The notes beneath the pieces were generated by a model. The model searched no databases. It was not told where the DNA came from and was given only the letters and a program-made list of their open reading frames with translations. From NCBI RefSeq assembly GCF_946479755.1, contig NZ_CAMLHC010000016.1:62001-126000 (forward strand): 64,000 nt of DNA, read 5' to 3'. The DNA comes from an uncultured Chitinophaga sp. Its GTDB lineage: Bacteria; Bacteroidota; Bacteroidia; Chitinophagales; Chitinophagaceae. Numbering within the stretch: the first letter of the stretch is position 1; each line of letters starts with the position of its first letter. Shown here in pieces: positions 9,256-19,491 of the stretch. The translations under genes were made by a program, and so were the position numbers.

Positions 9256-11949
9256 TTAAATTTTAACCAGCTGAGGCGCTTCCGCCACCTGCATATGCGG
9301 CAGCCCTACCGGGATGCCGGCGGCTCCTTTCTGCAGGGTATCGTTGATCACGACCGGCAGCGCGTACTGGTGTCCGTTATCCATGAAATAAAGCAGATGT
9401 CCTGCTGCCACCTGAAAACGATGTGCATCTTCGCTGTGCAGCATGATGTAGGGAGCAGGCATCCGCTGGGCGATGCCCGGCGTATGAATGCTCAGTTCTT
9501 CCGATCCGAAAATATGGTAGAGCGGCACCAGCAACAGGTGGCCTCCTACCGGAATGAACGGGTCGGGTATGTTGGTATAAAATTTCGTTTGACCGTTAGC
9601 GTTAGGCTCCAGCAGGCGTTTGCCGGGGTTGCCACCGTGCAGGGGGCCACCGGTTTCTACCTGGTATTTGTTGACCGACTGCACCGAGTTCCAGCCTGGC
9701 GCCCAGAAGAAGGGGATCACAGAAGATGGTGGTTCGCCCCGGTACCCTTCCATGGTGAATGACAGGGCGGTATCGGCATCTTCTGCGGGTTTGGGTTCGC
9801 TGACGTTCACATTGGCCTGCATGGCGGTACGGCCACTGTAGCGGTGCGGTTCCCTTGGTATCTTCTGGCCGGCGATACGGAAATCCGCCGGTGGCGTGAT
9901 GGTATCAATACCGGTGAATACCGGGTATTTTGCCGCGATGGCTTTGAGCAGATCATCGTAGTGCAACAGGGAGCGAAGGAAGGTATGCCCGCATAGGTCT
10001 GCCAGCTGCAGCAGCCAGCGCCAGCTTTCCTGTATGGCGCCCTGTGGGTTAAACACCTGCAGGAAGCGCTGGGCGCGGCCTTCATTGTTGACCAGCGTAC
10101 CGTCGGCCTCTGCGAAAGTACCTGCGGGCAGTACGATGTTGGCTCTTTCAGTGGTAGGATTATGCAGATGGTCGAGCACGATCACTTCTCTGCAGTGATT
10201 GAAGAACTGGTTGGCCGTATGGAGGTCCAGCCGGCGATACAGGTCATTTTCCAGTATCAGCACCGTTTCCGCGCTACCGTTCAGTACTGCGTCTACTGCT
10301 GATTCCAGGCGATGGCCTCCCAGCATTTCCAGGCCCATGCTGTTGCATTCCGGTACCGTATAGGAAAGCATGGCGTCGGCGCCCTGCTGTTTCAGGGCCC
10401 AGGCCAGGTTGGCCGCAGCCCTGATCACCTGTTCGCTACCGCCCCCATAGCCGGCTATTACCAACGGTCGCTTCGCCCCCCTGAGCGCAGCAGCGATAGT
10501 AGCAGCCGCCTGTTTCCCTTCCTCCGACATGCCGGTTACTTCCGGTAAGGTACCGTCCAACAGATGACTAACAGCAAAGGCTATACGCGCAATATTATCA
10601 GGCGCGGTATGATAGGCGCCGGTAGCCAGTTCATCAAGTTTGGTTTCCACTACGTTCAGGATAAAGAGCGGCCCTTTGTCGTCCTGTACCGCCTCCCGCA
10701 CGGCCGCATCCTGCCAGGCAGGCATGTGGATGCTGCTGATGGCATGGTCCACCGGCATACGCCGTATGGCCTGGCGTACCGACAGCGCCATCATAGGAGC
10801 GGTATTGGTGAGGTCTTCCCCTAATATTACCACCGCATCAGCGGCAGCGGCTTCCTGCATAGAGGCGGACCGCACCGGGCCTTCCTGCAGCAGTTTCAGC
10901 ATCAGGCGGACCAGCTCATGCTCCGTCTCTCCTATCCCGATATAAAAGTTGTCCTCTCCCACCAGTTCCTTCAGCACATAGTTGGATTCCACAGAGGCCC
11001 GCGGGGAACCGATGCCGATCACCCTACCCGGCTTCATCCGGTTCCGCACATGTTGCAGCACCGGCAGCCCGTTGGCCCTGTCATCCGGTGAATGTACCAC
11101 CAGTGGTTCACGGATACGGTCTTTACTGTTGACGAACTCATAGCCATAACGGCCACGGTCGCAAAGGAAATAACCGTTGACCGCCCCGTTGTAGCGGTTG
11201 GTGATCTGCCGCAGGGAACCGTAACGTTCGCCCGCGATGATGTTGCAACCGAGGCCGCAACCCTGGCAGATAGACGGCGCCGTGGTCAGGTCCCACTTAC
11301 GGGTATAATGCTGTTTGAGTGTTTTATCGGTGAACACGCCGGTAGGGCATACCTCCACCAGGTTGCCGCTGAACTCACTTTCCAGCGTACCATCCTGCTG
11401 ACGGCCAAAATAAACGTGGTTATGCGCCGCAAAAACATCCAGGTCTTTACCACCGGCAAAGTCTTTATAGAACCGTACGCAGCGATAGCACTGGATACAG
11501 CGGTTCATTTCATGGTTGATAAAAGGTCCCAGCTGCTGATTGCGGTAGGTCCTTTTGGAGAAATGGTAGTCACGATAAGCATGGCCGGTCATTACCGTCA
11601 TATCCTGCAGATGGCAGGAGCCGCCTTCGTCGCATACGGCGCAATCATGCGGGTGGTTGGTCATGAGCCAGCCGATCACATGGCCCCGGAAAGCTACCGC
11701 GTCACTATCGTTGACGGACAAACGCATACCGTCTCTCACCGGCTCCATACAGGCCATCATCAGTTTGCCGCGGGTATCCTGTTCATCTTTAAAGATTTTG
11801 ACAGCACACTGGCGGCAGGCCCCTACCGAGCCAAGGGCCGGGTGCCAGCAGAAGTAGGGCAGGTTGAGGCCGAGCGACAAACATGCTTCCAGCAGGTTTT
11901 TGCCTTCCTTCACCTCATACGGGATATTATCAATGTTGATGATGGGCAT
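9256..11949 (-). CDS. nuoG: NADH-quinone oxidoreductase subunit G, long form with N7 motif
   Basis: This iron-sulfur subunit is the electron wire of complex I. The ATG at 11949 gives 897 residues beginning [13 protein letters not shown]. An upstream TTG at 11982 in the same frame is less likely. Cysteines for N1b (34, 45, 48, 67), N5 (His99, Cys103, 106, 112) and N4 (151, 154, 157, 201) are visible. So is a C-x2-C-x3-C-x27-C motif (228, 231, 235, 263) that binds the off-pathway N7 cluster in E. coli and Thermus. The remainder is a molybdopterin-oxidoreductase-like domain of the E. coli length. The start lies 20 bases inside the 3' end of nuoF. Confidence 0.96.
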   Translation of the reverse strand: MPIINIDNIPYEVKEGKNLLEACLSLGLNLPYFCWHPALGSVGACRQCAVKIFKDEQDTRGKLMMACMEPVRDGMRLSVNDSDAVAFRGHVIGWLMTNHPHDCAVCDEGGSCHLQDMTVMTGHAYRDYHFSKRTYRNQQLGPFINHEMNRCIQCYRCVRFYKDFAGGKDLDVFAAHNHVYFGRQQDGTLESEFSGNLVEVCPTGVFTDKTLKQHYTRKWDLTTAPSICQGCGLGCNIIAGERYGSLRQITNRYNGAVNGYFLCDRGRYGYEFVNSKDRIREPLVVHSPDDRANGLPVLQHVRNRMKPGRVIGIGSPRASVESNYVLKELVGEDNFYIGIGETEHELVRLMLKLLQEGPVRSASMQEAAAADAVVILGEDLTNTAPMMALSVRQAIRRMPVDHAISSIHMPAWQDAAVREAVQDDKGPLFILNVVETKLDELATGAYHTAPDNIARIAFAVSHLLDGTLPEVTGMSEEGKQAAATIAAALRGAKRPLVIAGYGGGSEQVIRAAANLAWALKQQGADAMLSYTVPECNSMGLEMLGGHRLESAVDAVLNGSAETVLILENDLYRRLDLHTANQFFNHCREVIVLDHLHNPTTERANIVLPAGTFAEADGTLVNNEGRAQRFLQVFNPQGAIQESWRWLLQLADLCGHTFLRSLLHYDDLLKAIAAKYPVFTGIDTITPPADFRIAGQKIPREPHRYSGRTAMQANVNVSEPKPAEDADTALSFTMEGYRGEPPSSVIPFFWAPGWNSVQSVNKYQVETGGPLHGGNPGKRLLEPNANGQTKFYTNIPDPFIPVGGHLLLVPLYHIFGSEELSIHTPGIAQRMPAPYIMLHSEDAHRFQVAAGHLLYFMDNGHQYALPVVINDTLQKGAAGIPVGLPHMQVAEAPQLVKI

Positions 11950-13210
11950 ACGGGCATTTTTTTTCTTTGATATGTTGTTCAAAATCCTCCCTGAAGTATT
12001 TCAGGGCACTTTGCAGGGGCTCCATGGCCCCCGGCGCCAGGGCGCAGAAGGTGTTGCCGGGCCCCAGCAGCCTGGCGTGCCTTTCCAGCAGTTCCAGGTC
12101 TGATGGTTCGCCGGTTCCGTTTTCCAGCGACCATAATATCTTTTCTGTCCAGGGCAATCCCTCCCGGCAGGGCGTACAGAAGCCGCATGACTCCTGTGCG
12201 AAAAAATGTTCGAGGTTATGTACAAAACCGACGGGGCACGTGTGATCGTCGAGCACGACCATCGTGCCGGTACCCAGTCTGCTGCCTGCGGCAGCCACGC
12301 CAGCGAAGTCCATCTTCACATCCAGGTGGGCATCAGTCAGAAAATCAGTGGACGCGCCTCCGGGCAGGGCACCACGGAAGCGATAGCCGTTCCGCATGCC
12401 GCCTGCATGTTCTTCCAATAGTTCGCGCATAGTAATACCCATTGGCAGTTCCCATGCACCGGGCTTGTTGACCCTGCCACTGACGCCATAAATTTTCGTA
12501 CCTCCGTCGGCGGTATAACTCAGGGATTTAAACCATGCTTCGCCGTTATTGACGATATGGGAAATCCAGCTGAGGGTTTCTACGTTGTTGACGATGGTAG
12601 GTTTTCCAAACAGTCCGCTTACCTGCGGGAATGGCGGCTTGGCGCGGGGGGTAGCGCGTTTGCCTTCCAGCGAGTTGAGCAGGGCGGTCTCCTCGCCGCA
12701 CATATACCTGCCCACACCGGTGTGCAGCTGCATTTCGAGGCTGAAAGCGCTGCCGAGGATATTTTTACCCAGGTAGCCCGCCGTATAGGCGTCGGCGATA
12801 GCCCGGCGCATTTCGCGGGCCGCATCTTTATAAGCCCAGCGGAGGAACACAAAGGCATCGGTGGCCTGAATGGCGTAGGATGCCAGTATCATTCCTTCCA
12901 GCAGCTGGTGCGGGTTGCCTTCCAGCAGCCAGCGGTCTTTAAAGGTACCCGGTTCCATCTCGTCTGCATTGGCGATCAGGTATTTCGGGCCGGGCACATT
13001 CATCGGCACAAAGCTCCATTTCATGCCGGTGGCAAAACCGGCGCCGCCGCGGCCTTTGAGATTCGCCTCTTTGACCAGCGTGCTGACCTGCGCCGGTTCC
13101 ATATCCCGCAATGCTTTACGCAGGGCGGAGTAACCACCCACGGCTTCGTACTCCCGGAGATGCAGGGCAGCGCCGTTATCAGGAATATGTTGTGTGAGTG
13201 GTCTTTCCAT
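11930..13210 (-). CDS. nuoF: NADH-quinone oxidoreductase subunit F (FMN, NADH-binding)
   Basis: This 426-residue flavoprotein oxidises NADH and passes electrons through FMN to cluster N3. The FMN/NADH loop GRGGAGFATGMKWSF and the N3 motif ESCGFCTPCREG are present, followed by the distant fourth cysteine near FCALAPGAM. Length is close to E. coli NuoF (445). It lies 17 bases after nuoE and overlaps nuoG. The last residues [10 protein letters not shown] are unusual but lie beyond the core. Confidence 0.97.
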   Translation of the reverse strand: MERPLTQHIPDNGAALHLREYEAVGGYSALRKALRDMEPAQVSTLVKEANLKGRGGAGFATGMKWSFVPMNVPGPKYLIANADEMEPGTFKDRWLLEGNPHQLLEGMILASYAIQATDAFVFLRWAYKDAAREMRRAIADAYTAGYLGKNILGSAFSLEMQLHTGVGRYMCGEETALLNSLEGKRATPRAKPPFPQVSGLFGKPTIVNNVETLSWISHIVNNGEAWFKSLSYTADGGTKIYGVSGRVNKPGAWELPMGITMRELLEEHAGGMRNGYRFRGALPGGASTDFLTDAHLDVKMDFAGVAAAGSRLGTGTMVVLDDHTCPVGFVHNLEHFFAQESCGFCTPCREGLPWTEKILWSLENGTGEPSDLELLERHARLLGPGNTFCALAPGAMEPLQSALKYFREDFEQHIKEKKCPYAHHQH

Positions 13211-13227
13211 TGTATGTCAGATTGGTT

Positions 13228-13692
13228 TTAATGATATTTTTCCAGTATTTGTTCAAGATCGCCTGGTTGGAGGTCCCGGTATAAGTCGTCGTCTATCATC
13301 AGCGCCGGCGCATGGTCGCAGGTACCGAGGCAGGCGTTGGGCAGCAGGGTAAACCGCTCGTCGGCCGTCGTTTGTCCGTATCCGATCAGCAGTATTTCGT
13401 GTAACCGCTGCCGTAAGGCCGTATAACCCATTACGTAGCAGCTGATGCTGTCGCACAGCAGGATGATGTGCCGGCCTACCGGCTGGCGGAAGATGAGGTT
13501 ATAAAAAGTCGCCACGCTGTCTACCTCGGCGGTGCTCATCTCCAGCATCGCAGCGATGTCGGCCACACTTTCGTCGGATACCCAGCGCCGCTCCTGCTGC
13601 ACTATTTTAAGTGCTTCGATGCAGGCAGCTTTTTTCACCGGTACATGCCGGAGCTCGTGCGATATTTTTTCTATTTCGATAGCGGACAGCAT
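13228..13692 (-). CDS. nuoE: NADH-quinone oxidoreductase subunit E (2Fe-2S)
   Basis: This 154-residue thioredoxin-like 2Fe-2S subunit works with NuoF in the NADH dehydrogenase module. The four ligands are in LLCDSISC and LPNACLGTCDHAP, spaced as in the family. It lies 20 bases after nuoCD and 17 before nuoF. Confidence 0.97.
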   Translation of the reverse strand: MLSAIEIEKISHELRHVPVKKAACIEALKIVQQERRWVSDESVADIAAMLEMSTAEVDSVATFYNLIFRQPVGRHIILLCDSISCYVMGYTALRQRLHEILLIGYGQTTADERFTLLPNACLGTCDHAPALMIDDDLYRDLQPGDLEQILEKYH

Positions 13693-13712
13693 ATTGTTTT
13701 TGTTATTTAGTA

Positions 13713-15458
13713 TTATCGGTCTATATCAGCCAGCACATAATCCATTCCTCCCAGTATCGACAGCAGGTCGGCCACGGTATACCCTTTGCTGATGAGCGGT
13801 ATCATCTGCATATGGGGAAATGACGGCGTGCGGATACGGGTACGGTAGGCGCCGGTATTTCCGTCGCTGACGAGGTAGTAGCTGTTCCAGCCTTTGGTGG
13901 CTTCGGTACATACCATGGCTTCGCCCGGCGGGATGACCGGTCCCCAGCTGACGTTGAGGAAGTGGTGTATGAGTGTTTCGATGTCATGCATGGTATGTTG
14001 TTTTACCGGCGGGGTAGCCAACGGGTGGTGCGATTTAAAATCGCCGGCAGGCATATATTCCAGGCATTGCTGTACAATGCGGAGGCTCTGCCTCATTTCT
14101 TCCACCCGTACTACCGCGCGGTCGTAACAATCACCATTGTGAGCGACCGGGATCTCGAAAGCGAAGTTTTCGTAGCCGCCATAGGGTCTTTTCTTGCGCA
14201 GGTCCCATTCGAGGCCGCAGGCGCGCAGCCCCGGGCCTGTAACGCCCCACTCTATGGCTTCTTCGAGCGTATAGATACCAATACCTTTGGTGCGGACTTT
14301 AAACAGGTAGTTTTTCATCACCATCTTGTCGTACTCCCGCAGTTTACGCGGGAAGTAGTCCACGAAATTTTTGACCAGCGTATCCCAGCCTTTGGGCAGG
14401 TCCTGCGCCACGCCTCCTATGCGGAACCAGTTGGGGTGCATGCGGCCGCCGCAGATGGCTTCGATGATCTCGAACACCCGCTCCCTGTCGGTGAACATGT
14501 AAAATACGGGCGACAGCTGGCCGAGGTCCTGGGCGAAGGTGCCATACCATACGAGGTGGCTGGCGATGCGGAACAGTTCGCAGAGCATGATACGGATCAC
14601 CTGGGCGCGCAGCGGCACTTCTATGCCGGCGAGTTTTTCCACCGCCAGCAGGTAAGCCAGGTTGTTGTTGACGCCGCCGAGGTAGTCGATGCGGTCGGTA
14701 TAAGGGATATAGGTGTGCCAGGACTGCCGTTCGCCCATTTTTTCGGCGCCGCGGTGATGGAAGCCAATGTCGGGCACAGCGTCGATGATATTCTCACCGT
14801 CCAGCTGCAGGATGATGCGTAGCACACCATGTGTGCCGGGGTGCTGGGGACCGATATTGAGGAACATAAAATCGGCGTCGTCGCTATGGCGTTTCAGTCC
14901 CCATTCTTCGGGGCTGAACTGCAGCGCGTGCTGTTCTGTGTCCACTTTTTCGTCGAAGAGTTTGAAGGGCCCCATTTCGGTGGCGCGGGCGGGATGTTCC
15001 TTACGGAGCGGGTGGCCCTGCCAGGTGCGGGGCATGAGGATACGTTGCAGATGAGGATGACCGTTGAACCGGATGCCGAACATGTCGTACACTTCCCTTT
15101 CATACCAGTTGGCGGCGGGCCATAGGTGGGTGATGGTGTCCTGGGAAGGGAATTCGCCGTGGAGGCCGACTTTCAGGCGCAGAAACTGATTTCTGTCGAA
15201 GGAGAAGAGCGTGTATACCAGGGTGAAATCGTAGGGCTTGTGGCCGTTCTGCTCTTTTTTGTACGCACGCTCATCAATGGCCGTAAGGTCATAGAGCATA
15301 CGAAAAGGCATTTTGATTTCTGACTTAAGGTATTGTAGTATGGCCACAATCTTCTCCTGTGGCGTCCTGAGGGTGGGCGTCTCATCCCGTGTGGTTAGCG
15401 GCTTGATGGTATCTTCGCCGAAACGGGAGCTTAATTCCGCTACAATGCTCTCTGGCAT
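13713..15458 (-). CDS. nuoCD: NADH-quinone oxidoreductase, fused subunits C and D
   Basis: One 581-residue chain joins the NuoC (30 kDa) and NuoD (49 kDa) subunits. The first 190 or so residues are NuoC-like ([18 protein letters not shown]). The rest is NuoD-like, with [16 protein letters not shown] at the quinone cavity and the C-terminal [13 protein letters not shown] and D are separate genes in many bacteria and fused in E. coli and relatives. The gene is intact, with no stop or frameshift at the join. It follows nuoB after a 92-base spacer, the widest gap inside the operon, in which no gene was seen. Confidence 0.97.
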   Translation of the reverse strand: MPESIVAELSSRFGEDTIKPLTTRDETPTLRTPQEKIVAILQYLKSEIKMPFRMLYDLTAIDERAYKKEQNGHKPYDFTLVYTLFSFDRNQFLRLKVGLHGEFPSQDTITHLWPAANWYEREVYDMFGIRFNGHPHLQRILMPRTWQGHPLRKEHPARATEMGPFKLFDEKVDTEQHALQFSPEEWGLKRHSDDADFMFLNIGPQHPGTHGVLRIILQLDGENIIDAVPDIGFHHRGAEKMGERQSWHTYIPYTDRIDYLGGVNNNLAYLLAVEKLAGIEVPLRAQVIRIMLCELFRIASHLVWYGTFAQDLGQLSPVFYMFTDRERVFEIIEAICGGRMHPNWFRIGGVAQDLPKGWDTLVKNFVDYFPRKLREYDKMVMKNYLFKVRTKGIGIYTLEEAIEWGVTGPGLRACGLEWDLRKKRPYGGYENFAFEIPVAHNGDCYDRAVVRVEEMRQSLRIVQQCLEYMPAGDFKSHHPLATPPVKQHTMHDIETLIHHFLNVSWGPVIPPGEAMVCTEATKGWNSYYLVSDGNTGAYRTRIRTPSFPHMQMIPLISKGYTVADLLSILGGMDYVLADIDR

Positions 15459-15550
15459 GGCGTATTAAGTTTGACTGTGAGGGACAGGATGATTATTGAT
15501 TCTTTACTTTTACGTATTATTCATATAACCGTTACTGTTAGTAAATAGAT

Positions 15551-16189
15551 TTATATTTCGTCAGGTGTTTTAAACTGCGTCATTTGTTGCCTTTGGTCGT
15601 GTAACCGTTCCCGTTGTGACGTTTTTTCCGGGCGTATCACGCCCTGGTCGCCGATGACCCAGCTGAGCGGCCGTAGTTCTTTGCCTACGCTGTCGCGCAG
15701 CAGGAGCAGGCCCTGCATGAAAGCGTCCGGCCGTGGCGGGCATCCGGGCACATACACATCTACCGGCAGGAATTTATCCACGCCCTGCACTACGCTGTAG
15801 ATATCGTACATACCGCCGGAGTTGGCGCAGGAGCCCATAGAGATGACCCAGCGGGGTTCCATCATCTGTTCATAAAGGCGTTTGATGACGGGCGCCATTT
15901 TGATGAATACGGTGCCTGCAATGATCATGACGTCTGCTTCGCGGGGGGTACCGCGGATCACTTCCGCACCGAAGCGGGCGAGGTCGTATTTGGGTGTCAT
16001 GGCGGTGGCCATCTCCACAAAACAACAGGATAATCCGAAGTGAAAGGGCCACATGGAGTTCTGCCGTCCCCAACCGAGGAGGCGTTCTACGCTGGTGAAT
16101 ACAACGCTTTGTTGCACCACGTCTTCCATGGAGGTGTTACCAGCTACTTTTCCAGCGGGGTCCCCGGCTTTTGTTAACCACCATTTCAT
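15551..16189 (-). CDS. nuoB: NADH-quinone oxidoreductase subunit B (cluster N2)
   Basis: This 212-residue subunit holds the terminal N2 cluster next to the quinone site. Ligand motifs [21 protein letters not shown] and [10 protein letters not shown] are present. The C-terminus runs to TPDEI and closely matches the end of E. coli NuoB, unlike the shorter NuoB of many other bacteria. It lies 47 bases after nuoA. Confidence 0.97.
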   Translation of the reverse strand: MKWWLTKAGDPAGKVAGNTSMEDVVQQSVVFTSVERLLGWGRQNSMWPFHFGLSCCFVEMATAMTPKYDLARFGAEVIRGTPREADVMIIAGTVFIKMAPVIKRLYEQMMEPRWVISMGSCANSGGMYDIYSVVQGVDKFLPVDVYVPGCPPRPDAFMQGLLLLRDSVGKELRPLSWVIGDQGVIRPEKTSQRERLHDQRQQMTQFKTPDEI

Positions 16190-16236
16190 ATCATGCAGGT
16201 GTTACTGTTGAACAAATGAGCACGGAGCATACGGTG

Positions 16237-16713
16237 TTAGGTCATGGCCTGTGGCTGTTGGAGCGGCGTAAATGCATCGTTGTGTGCCTGGCTTTCCTTT
16301 TTGCGTTTCTTGTATGCGCGTAAAATTTTCCGGCCATCCGGACCAAAGTCCAGCGCACCATTCCGCCACTCGTATATCAACACGGCCAGTAGGATGAGAA
16401 TAAATACGGATACGCCTGCGAAGCCTACCCAGCCCACTTCCTGGTAGGCGATCGCCCAGGAAATGATCAGCACTGTTTCAATGTCAAAAATGACAAACAG
16501 CATCGCTATCAGGTAGAATTGAGAAGGGAAGCGAAGTCGTGCGGAGCCCGTAGAAACGATACCGGATTCATATGCTTCACCGGTAGCACGATCTTTATGG
16601 CGTTGTCCGAGCACATACGACAATGCCAGTATGAGACTTACCAGTATCAATACTATGCCGCCATATGCTACAAATGGCCAAACAGGGATGGTATCATTAA
16701 CAGCGCTTTGCAA
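16237..16713 (-). CDS. nuoA: NADH-quinone oxidoreductase subunit A, first gene of the nuo operon
   Basis: This 158-residue three-helix membrane subunit carries the conserved loop YESGIVSTGSARLRF and the segment FVIFDIETVLI. The cysteine found in this loop in many other lineages is replaced by Ile-Val, as in the E. coli type. It is the promoter-proximal gene. The 225 bases upstream, to the CBS-domain gene, must hold the operon promoter, but I found no clear TAnnTTTG box there. Confidence 0.96.
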   Translation of the reverse strand: MQSAVNDTIPVWPFVAYGGIVLILVSLILALSYVLGQRHKDRATGEAYESGIVSTGSARLRFPSQFYLIAMLFVIFDIETVLIISWAIAYQEVGWVGFAGVSVFILILLAVLIYEWRNGALDFGPDGRKILRAYKKRKKESQAHNDAFTPLQQPQAMT

Positions 16714-16938
16714 GGTGTTCGCCCTCCCGAGCGATTAACTTTAAAGTTCCGTTTATTACCAATCTTTTGAGTCTGCTTTTGAAGAATTGTGTCTTTAATC
16801 AAAACCGTTTTGGGGCAGGAAGAAAATATTGTTTCATAGTTAGTTATCATAACGTCAGAAACCTCATAACGGTATAGGCTATATGTTAATCTGAAATTAC
16901 AAACAATCCGGCAAAAAAACAAAAATGATTTTGCCCGA

Positions 16939-17382
16939 TCAGGTATGCGTGCCGGTAATATAACATTCAAGACTGGTGATGATATGGCGCTGATCGTCTA
17001 TAATAAATTTCACCACGTCTCCAATGGAAATAAGGCCGACCAGTCTTCCCTGCGCATCGGTAACAGGCAGGTGACGGATACGTTTGTCAGTCATCTTCAC
17101 CATACAGTCTTCGATGGAATCATCTTCTGTAACAGTGATCGGACGCTCTGTCATAATTTCACGGATCAGTGTTTCCTTGGAAGCACGACCTTTTAAAATA
17201 ACTCTGCGGGCATAATCCCGTTCTGAAAAAATCCCCAGGAACCTGTCATCTTCGTCTACTACGGTGAGTGCGCCTACATTACGGTCAACCAGCATCTGCA
17301 GGGCTTCAAAAACGGTGTTGTCTGGTCGGATAGAGTAAACTGCATGACCCTTGCCCTGCAGGATATTGCGTACTTTTCCCAT
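16939..17382 (-). CDS. CBS-domain protein
   Basis: This 147-residue protein consists of two CBS domains (about residues 10-65 and 75-130), with FLGIFSERDYARRVI and RIRHLPVTDAQGRLVGLISIGDVV as their cores. CBS pairs usually bind adenine nucleotides and serve as energy or redox sensors. There is no other domain, so it may act as a stand-alone regulator or simply bind ligand. It lies upstream of the nuo operon on the same strand with 225 bases between. Co-transcription is possible but not shown. Confidence 0.9.
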   Translation of the reverse strand: MGKVRNILQGKGHAVYSIRPDNTVFEALQMLVDRNVGALTVVDEDDRFLGIFSERDYARRVILKGRASKETLIREIMTERPITVTEDDSIEDCMVKMTDKRIRHLPVTDAQGRLVGLISIGDVVKFIIDDQRHIITSLECYITGTHT

Positions 17383-17537
17383 GGCAAGCCTAATTTAGAA
17401 AGTTAGAAAATGTGAAAAACCAAGTTTACCTAAGTTAAGTAATTTAACCGGTAAAATCAAGGGAGAATTCTAACAGCGCTGTGGTACGGGGTTACAGCCG
17501 GGGGAATGAAATATGCCTGCGCTCCTGGGGTTCCGGG

Positions 17538-17562
17538 GCCCGGACGATTGAATCGTCCGGGC
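17538..17562. terminator. Strong GC-rich hairpin after the GH35 gene
   Basis: An 11-bp perfect stem (GCCCGGACGAT with its complement) closes a TGA loop about 25 bases past the GH35 stop. On the plus strand it is followed by TTGTTT. On the minus strand, the sense for the GH35 gene, there is no T-run, so its termination role is probable rather than certain. Confidence 0.55.
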
Positions 17563-17586
17563 TTGTTTATGAAAAGTAATATACTG

Positions 17587-19395
17587 CTAATACAGTGTTT
17601 CCAGTCCTTTTACGGCCGCCGGTTGGTCCTGGTGCAGGTCCATCACCACAATCTCATTATCCCCTTTCTTCAGCCAGGAAGCGGGGCAATACAGGCGGTG
17701 CTGAGGGCCTATCTCCCAATAACGGCCCAGGTTATGCCCGTTCACCCATACCAGCCCTTTTTTCCAGGCGGATACGTCAATATACGTGTCTCCGGTCTGC
17801 GCGAGGGAGAAGGTGCCTTTGAAAAACTGTCCGGCCTTACCGGTATGGCCGGAAGAGGCGGTAAGCCCGGCGATGTCCTTTTCTGTCAGCGGCAGCCCGT
17901 AAACATCCCAGTTCATCAGCGTCATCCCGTTGAGCGTCACCCTTTCTGTAATGCCTTTCCGGTCGATAATGCCTTCGGCAAAATTGATGCGGCCCATGCC
18001 TTCCACCAGCACTTCCAGCACAGGATTGGCCACGCTGGTTTTCGGCAGCTCGATGGACTTCTCTCCCAGCCTGCGGTCTATTTTACCTATATACTGCCCG
18101 TTGAGGAACACGGTCGCATAATCATGCAGGTCCCTGATCACGAGTTTTCCGCTTTTATGGCCGATGAGCGTGGTTTTATACAGCATAAAGCCATAGTCCT
18201 GCCCGTAAGCCTCAAAAGGACGGGGTTGCACATCCTGTACCGCCTGCGGAAGATGGTCCCACACGCTGGTGAAGGGCGCCAAGGTCACTTCCGGGAAACT
18301 GATCGCCGGAATGGGAGCTGGCACAGGGGGTAATTTTTTCCCCTTCGGGAGATAGGAAGCCAGCAACCGGCGCAACGCCTCGTATTTGGGGGTGGCCCTT
18401 CCCTGCTCGTTGATGGGCGCATCATAATCGTAACTGGTTACGTCAGGTTCATATCCTTTGCCACCGAAATTGGCACCGGCAGTATAGCCGAAATTGGTAC
18501 CACCATGGATCACGTACAGGTTAAAGGAACGTTTGGTGTCCATCAGGAACTTTACCTCCTTTACGATTCCCTCTGCGCCCGGGCGCTGCCAGGCTTCACC
18601 CCAGTGTGTCAGCCAGCCGGGATAAGATTCGCTGCTGAAAGCCGGCACATCGGGATTTTGTTTTTTGGCCGCTGCAAAGTCAGCTTCCGAGCCACCGGAA
18701 TCGAGCCCGATAGCGGCGCCTTCCACGGTACCGGCTTCCAGCATGTAAGCGGTAGGGCCGTCAGCCGTATAAAAAGGGATATCGATACCATTTTTTACCC
18801 ACAGGCTTTTAAGGGCGTTCAGGTAGTTTTTGTCATTGCCATAACTGCCGTATTCATTTTCAATCTGCATCATCACTACCGGACCGCCCTGTGTTACCAG
18901 CAACGGCTTAACTTCGGCCGCAAGGCGTGTTACATACCGGTCTACCGCCTCCATATAACGCGGGTCCATACACCGTACTTTGATATCAGGTGTCTGCAGC
19001 AGATACGGGGGCAGGCCGCCGAATTCCCATTCCGCACACACGTATGGGCCCGGGCGCAGGATCACCCACATCCCTTCCTCCTGCGCGATACGGATAAATT
19101 CGGCAATGTTGTGATTGCCGGTGCTGAAATCGAACTGCCCTTTTGCCGGCTCATGGTAGTTCCAGAACACATAAGCGGCAATGGTGTTGCAACCCATGGC
19201 TTTGGTCATCTTAATGCGATGACGCCAATATTCCTGCGGGATACGTGCCGGATGCATTTCCCCGCTGATCATCTGATATGGTTTACCATCCAGGAGGAAC
19301 TCCGATTTACTGAGCGCGAAAGTATGTTTTTGTTGTGCAGAAACGGCCTGTCCGATGCAGCAGGACAAAGCAAGTGCGAGTATTGTTTTTTTCAT
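17587..19395 (-). CDS. Secreted beta-galactosidase, glycoside hydrolase family 35
   Basis: This 602-residue enzyme has a clear signal peptide (residues 1-20, ending AVSA-QQ), so it acts in the periplasm or outside. The N-terminal (beta/alpha)8 barrel carries the GH35 acid/base Glu179 in MQIENEYGSYG and the nucleophile Glu256 in FSSESYPGW. The C-terminal part holds galactose-binding-like beta domains (VWVNGHNLGRYWEIGPQ). GH35 enzymes remove terminal beta-galactose from glycans. It follows the GMC oxidoreductase gene on the same strand but is separated from it by an intrinsic terminator, so it may have its own promoter. The substrate is not known. Confidence 0.94.
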   Translation of the reverse strand: MKKTILALALSCCIGQAVSAQQKHTFALSKSEFLLDGKPYQMISGEMHPARIPQEYWRHRIKMTKAMGCNTIAAYVFWNYHEPAKGQFDFSTGNHNIAEFIRIAQEEGMWVILRPGPYVCAEWEFGGLPPYLLQTPDIKVRCMDPRYMEAVDRYVTRLAAEVKPLLVTQGGPVVMMQIENEYGSYGNDKNYLNALKSLWVKNGIDIPFYTADGPTAYMLEAGTVEGAAIGLDSGGSEADFAAAKKQNPDVPAFSSESYPGWLTHWGEAWQRPGAEGIVKEVKFLMDTKRSFNLYVIHGGTNFGYTAGANFGGKGYEPDVTSYDYDAPINEQGRATPKYEALRRLLASYLPKGKKLPPVPAPIPAISFPEVTLAPFTSVWDHLPQAVQDVQPRPFEAYGQDYGFMLYKTTLIGHKSGKLVIRDLHDYATVFLNGQYIGKIDRRLGEKSIELPKTSVANPVLEVLVEGMGRINFAEGIIDRKGITERVTLNGMTLMNWDVYGLPLTEKDIAGLTASSGHTGKAGQFFKGTFSLAQTGDTYIDVSAWKKGLVWVNGHNLGRYWEIGPQHRLYCPASWLKKGDNEIVVMDLHQDQPAAVKGLETLY

Positions 19396-19431
19396 GGTTC
19401 ACTGTTAAGCGGTTGCAATGTATCCAAAAAA

Positions 19432-19468
19432 ATGAAGACCCGGGCAAATGTACTGCCAGGGTCTTCAT
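19432..19468 (-). terminator. Intrinsic terminator of the first GMC oxidoreductase gene
   Basis: A 10-bp stem (ATGAAGACCC with its complement at 19459-19468), extended by an inner GGCA/TGCC pairing, is followed on the minus strand by seven T residues. It lies about 25 bases after the GMC stop and before the GH35 start. Confidence 0.85.
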
Positions 19469-19491
19469 CAGTATTAATAGGATCGTTATTC

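Noticed and set aside
11950..11982. TTG start of nuoG giving an 11-residue longer protein
   Set aside because: The added residues (NNISKKKNAR) precede the conserved NuoG start, and the ATG at 11949 places the ferredoxin domain normally.
16668..16970. A 100-codon minus-strand frame over the nuoA upstream region
   Set aside because: It overlaps the nuoA start and the CBS gene end in another frame and resembles no protein; more likely promoter sequence.
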